From Mesorhizobium sp. M2A.F.Ca.ET.046.03.2.1 (GTDB taxonomy: Bacteria > Pseudomonadota > Alphaproteobacteria > Rhizobiales > Rhizobiaceae): a DNA stretch of 64,000 bases. The stretch lies in assembly GCF_003952425.1 (NCBI RefSeq), contig NZ_CP034449.1, positions 4,452,001 through 4,516,000 on the forward strand, given 5' to 3'. Shown one piece after another: positions 26,934 through 35,425 of the stretch (positions are counted from its first letter, which is position 1; each line of letters begins with the position of its first letter). Under the pieces are notes generated by a model, which was not told the origin of the DNA, ran no database searches, and worked only from the letters and a program-made list of their open reading frames with translations. The translations under genes and the position numbers were made by a program.

Positions 26934-26962
26934 TTGAATCGCCACGTTCACAGACCCAAATA
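26934..26962 (+). promoter_or_regulatory. Candidate housekeeping promoter for the polA-adjacent RNA
   Basis: TTGAAT (26934-26939) and CAAATA (26957-26962) are separated by 17 bases, a fair match to the alphaproteobacterial sigma-70 pattern. Transcription would begin near 26969 and end at the strong terminator at 27110-27115. Confidence 0.5.
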
Positions 26963-26968
26963 CACGTC

Positions 26969-27115
26969 ATCGGCAGTTTTCGCCGAAGTCCGGAGCAAGG
27001 CCCGTCCCCCGCCTATCCCGGGCAAACTGCGGCAGCCTATCCCCCTCTCCGGGCTGCCGCATCGTTTCGAGTAAAGACCGCCGTGGTTTCCCCTCCACCA
27101 CGGCGGTCTTCTTTT
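26969..27115 (+). ncRNA. Probable small RNA beside polA (alpha-r7/Smr7C-like position)
   Basis: The 26790-27213 spacer holds no convincing protein gene but has a promoter-like element, three hairpins and a textbook terminator, giving a transcript of about 147 bases. The hairpins are CGGC/GCCG near 26971, GCGGCAGCC/GGCTGCCGC at 27029-27060, and the terminator stem. Two loops are C-rich (CCCCCTCTCC and CCCCTCC) and could pair with Shine-Dalgarno sequences. From memory, the Sinorhizobium alpha-r7 RNA Smr7C is also next to polA and of similar length; I could not check sequence identity. Confidence 0.6.
27075..27115 (+). terminator. Rho-independent terminator of the small RNA
   Basis: A 12-base-pair stem (AGACCGCCGTGG / CCACGGCGGTCT) with loop TTTCCCCTCCA is followed by TCTTTTAT. 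No protein gene ends upstream on this strand, which argues for a dedicated small transcript. Confidence 0.85.
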
Positions 27116-27213
27116 ATGTTGCGGCAGCGATTGACCGGGTTGGTCCAACAATCACGGCTTTTCGTTTTCGGCGTGGCCCCTTAGGGTCTGGCCAAAATCG
27201 AAAGGCTAAAAGC

Positions 27214-28599
<1,386 letters not shown>

Positions 28600-28645
28600 G
28601 ACGGAAATCGCGCAAGATGTGAGATTCAACTTTCTGTTGATTTTT

Positions 28646-28740
28646 CTCCGGATCGCGGCGAGGACGAATGACCAGCGCAACGCGCCGCCGCTGCTGACGC
28701 AGCCCAAGCGATACGCGGCGCGGCGGGCCGCGATCCGGAG
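28646..28740 (+). promoter_or_regulatory. Long-range hairpin that buries the rnd ribosome-binding site
   Basis: CTCCGGATCGCGG (28646-28658) and CCGCGATCCGGAG (28728-28740) are perfect 13-base complements. Inner GC-rich segments (CCGCCG with CGGCGG) can extend the stem. The right arm ends in GGAG, the ribosome-binding site 6 bases before the rnd start at 28747. Folding would therefore hide the site. The 28600-28746 spacer contains nothing else recognisable. Confidence 0.6.
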
Positions 28741-28746
28741 AAGAGA

Positions 28747-29367
28747 ATGACCGATATCCGTTTCCACAAGAACGACCTGCCCGACCTCGCCCGCTACAAT
28801 GTCGGGGCGGTGGCCATCGACACGGAAACGCTGGGCTTGAACCCGCATCGCGATCGGCTCTGCGTTGTGCAGATTTCGCCCGGCGACGGCAGCGCCGACG
28901 TCATCCAGATCGCGCCTGGCCAGAAGAAAGCGCCGAATCTCGTCAGCCTGCTTCGCAACCGCGCGGTCACCAAGCTGTTCCATTACGGCCGCTTCGACAT
29001 CGCCGTGCTCTACAATGCCTTCGGTGTCATGGCGGAGCCGGTGTTCTGCACCAAGATCGCCTCGCGGCTCGTCCGCACCTACACCGACCGCCACGGGCTG
29101 AAGGATCTGTGCAACGAATTGCTCGGCATCGGCCTGTCCAAGGCGCAGCAATCCTCGGACTGGGCAGCGGAAACGCTCTCGCCCGAACAGCTCGACTATG
29201 CCGCCTCCGACGTGCTCTATCTGCACCGTCTGCGCGAGGTTCTGGCGGCGCGCCTGGCGCGCGAAAACCGCACCAAGGAGGCCGACGCCTGCTTCCGGTT
29301 CCTGCCTACGCGCGCCAAGCTCGACCTTATGGGCTGGGCGGAGGAAGACATTTTCGCGCATAGCTGA
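28747..29367 (+). CDS. rnd: Ribonuclease D-type 3'-5' exonuclease (short form)
   Basis: A 206-residue DEDDy exonuclease. D25 and E27 are in AIDTETLGL, the second Asp in FHYGRFDIAV, and the Tyr/Asp pair in EQLDYAASDVLYL. It lacks the HRDC domains of the longer E. coli RNase D (about 375 residues), as is common in alphaproteobacteria. It probably trims the 3' ends of tRNA and other stable RNAs. Its translation start is preceded by a strong hairpin that could control it. Confidence 0.92.
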   Translation: MTDIRFHKNDLPDLARYNVGAVAIDTETLGLNPHRDRLCVVQISPGDGSADVIQIAPGQKKAPNLVSLLRNRAVTKLFHYGRFDIAVLYNAFGVMAEPVFCTKIASRLVRTYTDRHGLKDLCNELLGIGLSKAQQSSDWAAETLSPEQLDYAASDVLYLHRLREVLAARLARENRTKEADACFRFLPTRAKLDLMGWAEEDIFAHS

Positions 29368-29444
29368 CGGAACCCGGCGCGGCGGCGGGCGTTCTTGCCG
29401 GTTCGGCCGGTTCACGGAGCGGGCCGGTTCGTGGAGGGAGTGAG

Positions 29445-29645
29445 ATGGCAGAGCGCAAACCGATAGAAAGCGCGCCGAAGGACGGGGCGAAAGTCACCAT
29501 CCTGTGGAAGGACGGCGACGGCGTCGTCAATGAATCCGTCGGCCAGTATCGCGATGGCGGCTGGTGGGTCTACACCGACAGCGACACGCAAAAGAAGGTC
29601 GATCCGACGAGCTGGCGTCCGGCATCGGGTGACGACGACGAATGA
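29445..29645 (+). CDS. Small hypothetical acidic protein
   Basis: A 66-residue protein beginning MAERKPIESAPKDGAKVTIL, with a Trp-rich centre (GGWWVYT, TSWRP) and an acidic tail (SGDDDE). GGAGG lies 7 bases before the ATG, supporting translation. No signal peptide or membrane helix is seen and no family is recognised. It sits between rnd and the GlsB-type gene in the same direction, and codon usage resembles the neighbours. Confidence 0.75.
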   Translation: MAERKPIESAPKDGAKVTILWKDGDGVVNESVGQYRDGGWWVYTDSDTQKKVDPTSWRPASGDDDE

Positions 29646-29732
29646 AGCTGGCGCTGGCGAGGCCGGCCGCTTTCCAATAGGTTCCATCCGTCACAGTTGG
29701 ATGGCCGATTCGGGGTGCGTGGCTTCGTTGGT

Positions 29733-29748
29733 CCTCCGCTCACGGAGG
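29733..29748 (+). promoter_or_regulatory. Hairpin covering the ribosome-binding site of the GlsB-type gene
   Basis: CCTCCG-CTCA-CGGAGG forms a six-pair GC stem with a four-base loop. The right arm is the Shine-Dalgarno sequence, 8 bases before the ATG at 29757. If it forms, it would limit translation. Confidence 0.55.
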
Positions 29749-29756
29749 GATTGGCA

Positions 29757-30011
29757 ATGGGAATTGAAAGCCTGCTCGTTTTCATCATCATCGGCGCGAT
29801 CGCCGGCTGGCTTGCCGGCCTGATCGTCAAGGGTTTCGGCTTCGGACTGGTCGGCAACATCGTCGTCGGCATCGTCGGCGCCCTGATTGCCGGCTGGATA
29901 TTCCCAAGGCTTGGCTTTGCCGTGGGCGGCGGGATCCTTGCCGCGATCATCCACGCCACGATCGGCGCGGTGGTCCTGCTGGTGCTGATCAAGCTGGTGA
30001 AACAGGCCTGA
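29757..30011 (+). CDS. GlsB/YeaQ/YmgE-family stress-associated membrane protein
   Basis: An 84-residue protein that is nearly all hydrophobic, with three predicted helices separated by glycines (IGAIAGWLAGLIVKGFG, VGNIVVGIVGALIAGW, ILAAIIHATIGAVVLL). This is the pattern of the transglycosylase-associated family linked to general stress responses. The ATG at 29757 fits the CGGAGGG site; the longer open frame upstream is less likely. The following small membrane gene starts 27 bases later. Confidence 0.92.
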   Translation: MGIESLLVFIIIGAIAGWLAGLIVKGFGFGLVGNIVVGIVGALIAGWIFPRLGFAVGGGILAAIIHATIGAVVLLVLIKLVKQA

Positions 30012-30038
30012 TCTTCCAGAAGGCATCGGGGACGCGCC

Positions 30039-30185
30039 ATGAAGCAGAACATGCTCTATGTCATCATCGGCGCTCTCGTGGTCGTGGTCATTGCGCTCGG
30101 CGTCTACGTCTATCGCGAGCAGACGAGGCCGAAAGGCGTCGAGCTCAAGATCGACGACAAAGGCATTTCGATCCAGCAGAACTGA
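30039..30185 (+). CDS. Small single-helix membrane protein
   Basis: A 48-residue frame: MKQNMLYVIIGALVVVVIAL starts a single N-terminal membrane helix (about residues 6-24). A charged stretch YREQTRPKGVELKID follows and the protein ends DKGISIQQN. A GGGGA site precedes the ATG. It lies 27 bases downstream of the GlsB-type gene, probably in one transcript. Such one-helix proteins are common in rhizobia; no function is known. Confidence 0.7.
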   Translation: MKQNMLYVIIGALVVVVIALGVYVYREQTRPKGVELKIDDKGISIQQN

Positions 30186-30286
30186 TCACGGTGGCCAGCC
30201 GCCGGCGCCGTGAGGAGCCAGACTGCGCCGTGTGACGCGGCTGCTGCCCGCGGCGATCGGTGAGAAGCCGAATTCAGAAAATCCTA

Positions 30287-30303
30287 ACGGTTTTCAAAAC
30301 CGT
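30287..30303. promoter_or_regulatory. Perfect 17-base palindrome upstream of the PBP gene
   Basis: ACGGTTTTCAAAACCGT lies in the 208-base spacer ahead of the penicillin-binding protein gene. It has no T-run on either side, so a protein-binding site is more likely than a terminator. Confidence 0.4.
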
Positions 30304-30393
30304 GCATAAACCCTGCTTTAACGCGCCTTTAAACCGCCGCATCTACTCTTCAACCCGAACGCCATCGGTACCGGGGACAAACAGCTAGAGCGC

Positions 30394-32664
30394 ATGGCGA
30401 ACCGCAGAGACAGTCGCATCGAACCGAGCTTCGAGGGATCGCCGCGCGCGAAATCCTCCGAGGGCTTTTCGGTGAGCGAGGAGGATCGCGTCGTGCCGCG
30501 CACCCGCAAATCCGCTGCCAAGGGCAGGTCCGCCAAGGCGAAATCACGCGGCCGCGGCCGCGATCGCAACCGACGCGGATTGCTCGGCATCGCCACTCGG
30601 CTGGTCTACTGGTGCTTTGTGCTGTGCATCTGGGGCGGCATCGCGGCGGCCGGCGTCGTCGTCTATTATGGCGCCAAGATGCCGGCGGCGACGACGTGGT
30701 CGGTCCCTGACCGCGCGCCGAACATCAAGATCGTCTCGGTCGATGGCGCGCTGATCGCCAATCGCGGCGCGTCGGGCGGCGAGGCCGTCGGGCTGCACGA
30801 AATGTCGCCCTATATCCCCGAAGCCGTCGTCGCCATCGAGGACCGGCGCTTCTATTCGCATTTCGGCATCGACCCGATCGGCCTGTCGCGCGCCATGGTC
30901 ACCAACCTCATCGGCGGGCATTTCTCGCAGGGCGGCTCGACGCTGACGCAGCAGCTGGCCAAGAACCTGTTCCTGACGCCGGACCGCACGCTGGAGCGCA
31001 AGGTCCAGGAAGTGCTGCTGGCGCTCTGGCTCGAGCACAAGCACACGAAAGACCAGATCCTCGAAATGTACCTCAACCGGGTCTATTTCGGCTCGGGCGC
31101 CTATGGCGTCGAGGCGGCCTCGCGGCGCTATTTCGGCAAGAGCGCGCGCGACGTGTCGCTTTCGGAGGCAGCCCTGCTGGCAGGCCTGCTCAAGGCGCCG
31201 TCGAAGCTTTCGCCGGCGCGCGACCCGAAGGCGGCCGAGGAGCGGGCGCAACTCGTGCTCGCGGCCATGCGCCAGACAGGCAAGATCAGCGACAAGGAAT
31301 ACAAGACGGCGCTGAGCGCGCCGGCGACGCGCGCGCCGTCCTATTGGACCGGCTCGGAGAACTATGTCGCCGACACGGTGATGGACGAGCTTCCCGACCT
31401 GATCGGCGACGTGCGCGGCGACATCGTCATCGACACCACGGTCGACCTCAACCTGCAGAAGCTTGCCGAACAGTCGATCCGCCGGCTGATCGACGAGAGC
31501 GGCAAGAAGCTCAACGTCACCCAAGGGGCGCTGGTGTCGATCGACGATTCCGGCGCGGTGCGCGCCATGGTCGGCGGCTATGATTATTCGACCAGCCAGT
31601 TCGACCGCGCCTCGGAAGCGCGCCGGCAGCCCGGCTCCGCCTTCAAGCCCTTCGTCTATATGGCGGCGCTGGAGGCCGGCCGCACGCCGGACAGCATCCG
31701 CAACGATGCGCCGATCAAGATAGGCAAATGGACGCCCGACAATTACGGCGGCAAATATTACGGCAAGGTCACGCTGGCGACGGCGCTCGCCAAGTCACTC
31801 AACTCGGTGGCGGCCCAGCTCACCATGGAGGTCGGCCCCGACGCCGTGGTCGAGGCCGCGCATCGCATGGGCATCCAGTCCGACCTGCAGGCCAACACCT
31901 CGATCGCGCTGGGCACTTCGGAAGTGACGCCGCTTGAACTGACCTCGGCCTATGTGCCTTTCGCCAATGGCGGCTACAAGCCGGACATCCACTTCATCCA
32001 GCGCATCACGACAGCAAACGGCAAGGTGCTCTACGAGGGCAGCACCGGCAGCGCGCCGCGCGTCATCAAGGCCGATATCGTGGGCATGATGAACTCGATG
32101 ATGACCGGTACCGTCGAGGTCGGCACCGCCAAGAAGGCGGCGTTCAACTGGCCTTCGGCCGGCAAGACCGGCACCAGCCAGAATTCGCGGGACGCCTGGT
32201 TCGTCGGCTACACCGCCAATCTCACCACCGGCGTGTGGTTCGGCAATGACGACGGCAGCCCGATGAAGAAGGTCACCGGCGGCGCGCTCCCGGCGCAGGC
32301 CTGGCACGAATTCATGGTGGCCGCGCATGAAGGCGTGCCGGTCAGGCCGCTGCCCGGCACCTGGAAGTCGACGCCGTCCGATACGATCGTGCCGGACGAG
32401 ATCCCGTCGGCGGATGCCTCGCAGCCGCCCGTGCCGCCCGCGGCCGTCGGCCAGTCGCCGCAGCCCGCCGCCCCATCGCAGCCCGTTGCCCAGGCGCCCG
32501 CCCGCCAGCCGCGTCCAGCCCAGACGGTCGATGCCGAGGGCTTCGACATGCCCAGCGACAGCGGATCGACCGCCTCGATCAAGCATCCGGTGCCGCCTGG
32601 CGATGTCGGCGGTCCGAAGAAAAGGCGGCAGACCTCGATCCTCGACATACTGGGCGGGGGTTGA
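30394..32664 (+). CDS. PBP1A-family bifunctional peptidoglycan synthase
   Basis: A 756-residue class A penicillin-binding protein. A basic cytoplasmic N-terminus (about 65 residues) leads into one membrane helix (LVYWCFVLCIWGGIAAAGVV). The glycosyltransferase GT51 domain has EDRRFYSHFGIDPIG and GGSTLTQQLAKNL. The transpeptidase has SAFK (RQPGSAFKPF), SLN (KSLNSVAA) and KTG (GKTGTSQ). A Pro/Ala/Gln-rich low-complexity tail ends in KKRRQTSILDILGGG. It polymerises and cross-links peptidoglycan at the outer face of the inner membrane. Confidence 0.95.
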   Translation: MANRRDSRIEPSFEGSPRAKSSEGFSVSEEDRVVPRTRKSAAKGRSAKAKSRGRGRDRNRRGLLGIATRLVYWCFVLCIWGGIAAAGVVVYYGAKMPAATTWSVPDRAPNIKIVSVDGALIANRGASGGEAVGLHEMSPYIPEAVVAIEDRRFYSHFGIDPIGLSRAMVTNLIGGHFSQGGSTLTQQLAKNLFLTPDRTLERKVQEVLLALWLEHKHTKDQILEMYLNRVYFGSGAYGVEAASRRYFGKSARDVSLSEAALLAGLLKAPSKLSPARDPKAAEERAQLVLAAMRQTGKISDKEYKTALSAPATRAPSYWTGSENYVADTVMDELPDLIGDVRGDIVIDTTVDLNLQKLAEQSIRRLIDESGKKLNVTQGALVSIDDSGAVRAMVGGYDYSTSQFDRASEARRQPGSAFKPFVYMAALEAGRTPDSIRNDAPIKIGKWTPDNYGGKYYGKVTLATALAKSLNSVAAQLTMEVGPDAVVEAAHRMGIQSDLQANTSIALGTSEVTPLELTSAYVPFANGGYKPDIHFIQRITTANGKVLYEGSTGSAPRVIKADIVGMMNSMMTGTVEVGTAKKAAFNWPSAGKTGTSQNSRDAWFVGYTANLTTGVWFGNDDGSPMKKVTGGALPAQAWHEFMVAAHEGVPVRPLPGTWKSTPSDTIVPDEIPSADASQPPVPPAAVGQSPQPAAPSQPVAQAPARQPRPAQTVDAEGFDMPSDSGSTASIKHPVPPGDVGGPKKRRQTSILDILGGG

Positions 32665-32707
32665 AGCCCGTTCGCCAGATCGGAACGGCTCCAGCTTTTA
32701 TTCCGTC

Positions 32708-32746
32708 GCGATCCCGAAAACCGGAAACCACATTCCGGGATCATCG
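32708..32746. repeat. Intergenic palindrome, GATCCCGAAAA type
   Basis: Arms GATCCCG and CGGGATC with A-rich/T-rich inner segments, between the PBP gene and the SDR gene. Degenerate copy of the palindrome type seen at 21911, 43250 and 57351. Confidence 0.55.
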
Positions 32747-32816
32747 CTGCGGCGGCAACTCGCCCTCTCGCAATGATTGCCGCCTTCGGCTACATGTCCG
32801 GCCGGAGACAAAGTTC

Positions 32817-33566
32817 ATGGCCGAAACCGACAGCAGAAAAACCATCGTGCTTACCGGCGCCAGCCGTGGCATCGGCCATGCGACGGTGAAGCGTTTCTCG
32901 CGCGAGGGCTGGCGCGTCATCACCTGCTCGCGCCAGGCCTTCGCCGAGGATTGCCCGTGGCCGGCCGGCCCCGAGGATCACATCAAGGTCGACCTCGCCG
33001 ACCAGGAAGATGTCGGCATCGCCGTGTCGGAGATCCGCCACCGGCTCGAGGCGCATGGCGGACAGCTGCACGCGCTGGTCAACAATGCCGGCATCTCGCC
33101 GAAGCTGAAGGACGGCAGCCGGATGAACTCGATCGAGACGCCGATGCATGTCTGGCGCGACGTCTTCCAGGTCAATTTCTTCGCGCCGATCATGCTGGCG
33201 AGGGGCCTTTTCAAAGAACTCGCCGCCGCCAAGGGCTCGATCGTCAACGTCACCTCGATCGCCGGCACGAGGGTGCATCCTTTTGCCGGCACGGCCTATG
33301 CGACGTCGAAGGCGGCGCTCGGCTCGCTGACGCGCGAGATGGCGCATGATTTCGGTCCGCATGGCATCCGCGTCAACGCGATCGCGCCGGGCGAGATCGA
33401 CACGGCGATCCTGTCGCCAGGCACGGACAGAATAGTCGAGACGATCCCGCTGAGAAGGCTGGGCGGCACCTCGGAAGTGGCCGACATCATCTACTTCCTG
33501 TGCTCCGGCCAGTCGTCTTACGTGACCGGCTCGGAAATCCACATCAATGGCGGCCAGCACGTCTGA
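32817..33566 (+). CDS. Short-chain dehydrogenase/reductase
   Basis: A 249-residue SDR. The NAD(P) motif is TGASRGIGHATVKRF, the structural NNAG is in ALVNNAGISPKL, and the catalytic Tyr and Lys are in YATSKAALGSL with a preceding Ser region NVTSIAG. It ends with the typical SSYVTGSEIHINGGQHV. GGAG precedes the ATG at 32817. The substrate is unknown. It is convergent with the broken oxidoreductase gene, 11 bases apart. Confidence 0.93.
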   Translation: MAETDSRKTIVLTGASRGIGHATVKRFSREGWRVITCSRQAFAEDCPWPAGPEDHIKVDLADQEDVGIAVSEIRHRLEAHGGQLHALVNNAGISPKLKDGSRMNSIETPMHVWRDVFQVNFFAPIMLARGLFKELAAAKGSIVNVTSIAGTRVHPFAGTAYATSKAALGSLTREMAHDFGPHGIRVNAIAPGEIDTAILSPGTDRIVETIPLRRLGGTSEVADIIYFLCSGQSSYVTGSEIHINGGQHV

Positions 33567-33577
33567 CCTGGCTGATT

Positions 33578-34496
33578 TCAAGCCACAGTGAGGACGGCCT
33601 TGCCGCTGAAGCTGCGCTGTCTGAGCGCGTCCAGGGCCTGGCCGATGTCCGTCCACGGCACGGTCATGGCCACGCGGGTTTTCAGCCTGCCGGCCGCGAC
33701 GAGATCGAGCAGGGCGGCGATGTCGGCGCCGATGGCTGAGCCGGATGAGTAATAGGCGAAGGTCTGCAGCTTGGCGCCCTCGTGGCCTGGAACGAACTGG
33801 CGAAACCCTACAGGCGTGAGTTCGCCGCTGCTCGAGCCGAACATGACGATGGTGCCACCGGGTGTCACACGTTCGATCGCGGCGGCGAGGCTCTTGCCGC
33901 CGACCGACTCAGTGATCAGCGAAGACGGCCCCTCGGCTAGTTCGATCGATTCGACGACCTGCCCGGCGCCCAGATCGCGAAGATCATCGTGATGCCGGGC
34001 CGAGGCGATCGCGGTCACCGAGGCGCCCTGCTCGCGGGCAATCTGGATCTGAAAGCGACCGACCGCGCCGCTCGCGCCGGTGATCAGCACCCGCTGGCCG
34101 GCGAGAACGCCACCATGGCGCAAGGTCCTCAGCGCCGTCGTGCCCGCCACCGGCAGCGTGGCGGCGGACGCGAAGCTGACGCCATCGGGTATGACGGCGA
34201 GACGGTCGGTCGGAACGGCGACATGTTCGGCCCAGCCGGCCTGGTCGACCAAGGCCGCGACGCGCGTGCCCCCTTGCCGGGCCTGAGCCGTCGGCCGACG
34301 CGCGTTCCACGATGCCGACGATATCCTGGCCGGGGATCCAGCCGTCGGGGCGGATGGCGAGCAGGCGCAGCTCGCCACGATTCAATGATATTGCATGAAT
34401 TGCGACCAATGCTTCGTTCGCATTGCAGTTTGGCTCGTCGGCCTCGGTGAGGTTCAGCCGGCTGGGGCTGTCGGAAGAAATGGCGAGAGCGAGCAT
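33578..34496 (-). pseudogene. Frameshifted quinone-oxidoreductase-type MDR dehydrogenase
   Basis: The coding sequence is split over two frames. Codons from the ATG at 34496 read LALAISSDSPSRLNL through IPGQDIVGIVERASADGSGPARG. The rest, from TRVAALVDQAGWAEHVAVPT to the stop at 33578, is one frame off. The shift maps to a run of five C (34267-34271 on the plus strand); removing one base restores a 305-residue zinc-less MDR protein with VLITGASGAVGRFQI. It is divergent from an AraC-type gene. This is either a real disruption or a homopolymer sequencing error. All catalytic-domain features remain intact. Confidence 0.85.
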
Positions 34497-34615
34497 GGCC
34501 CACCTTTGAATTGGCGTCTGAGACGCGATCGATTGCGAGGATATCGGCGCGAACCTATCTTTCGTGACTGAAGAATCTAGAGATACAGCCAAATGATCGC
34601 TAAAAACATTCAATC

Positions 34616-35419
34616 ATGAGACAGCCACCCCGCTGGCCCTGGCTAGATTTCGATGTCGACGACGTGGCTGCGCCGGCGATCGCCGTTGGCGTCGATGTCA
34701 CCGAGACCAGGGCCGAGGTGCGCGCGCATTGGCATCGCAAGGGGCAGCTCGTCTTCGCGCTCGGCGGCGCCGTCACCTGTCGGGTTCCGACCGGGCTCTG
34801 GATGGTGCCGCCGCATTGCGGCGTGTGGGTGCCGACCCGCATGGAACACAGCAACATCGCGACGGCGAATGCGCGGATTTTCTTCGTCTATATCGAGCCT
34901 GGCGCCGCCGACCTGCCGGATCGGTGCTGCACGCTTTCGATCTCGCCGCTGCTGCGCGAAGCGATCATCGAGCTGTCGGAATGCGCGCCGGACGACCCGC
35001 GCTGCGACTTCCTGGGAAAGGTCCTGCTCGCCGAGCCGCTCATGCCGGTGCAGCAATTGCATTTGCCGATCTCGGCCGAGCCGCGGCTGCGCCGGATCGC
35101 GGAAGCATTGGCCGACAACCCTGCAGATCGCAGCACGCTGGCGGAATGGGCCAACCGGGTGGCGCTCAGCGAAAGCAGCCTGGCGCGCCTCGTCGTCAAG
35201 GAGACGGGCCTGAGTTTCGGCCGCTGGCGCCAGCAGTTGCACCTGATCGTGGCGCTCAGGGAACTGTCCGCCGGCGCCAGCGTGCAGCGGGTGTCGGGCG
35301 ATCTCGGCTATGAATCCGTCACCGCCTTCATCACCATGTTCAAGAAGGCGCTGGGCAAGCCGCCGGCGAAATATCTCAGCGATATCGCGCAGAATGGCGG
35401 TTCCGCGTTTACAATTTGA
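34616..35419 (+). CDS. AraC-family regulator with cupin-like sensor domain
   Basis: A 267-residue protein. The N-terminal half is a cupin-type sensor (RAHWHRKGQLVFALGGAV, HCGVWVPTRMEHSN). The C-terminal AraC DNA-binding domain has LAEWANRVALSESSLARL and VQRVSGDLGYESVTAFITMF. It is divergent from the frameshifted MDR dehydrogenase, with a 119-base spacer, and very likely regulates that gene. The effector is unknown. Confidence 0.92.
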   Translation: MRQPPRWPWLDFDVDDVAAPAIAVGVDVTETRAEVRAHWHRKGQLVFALGGAVTCRVPTGLWMVPPHCGVWVPTRMEHSNIATANARIFFVYIEPGAADLPDRCCTLSISPLLREAIIELSECAPDDPRCDFLGKVLLAEPLMPVQQLHLPISAEPRLRRIAEALADNPADRSTLAEWANRVALSESSLARLVVKETGLSFGRWRQQLHLIVALRELSAGASVQRVSGDLGYESVTAFITMFKKALGKPPAKYLSDIAQNGGSAFTI

Positions 35420-35425
35420 CGCCCA

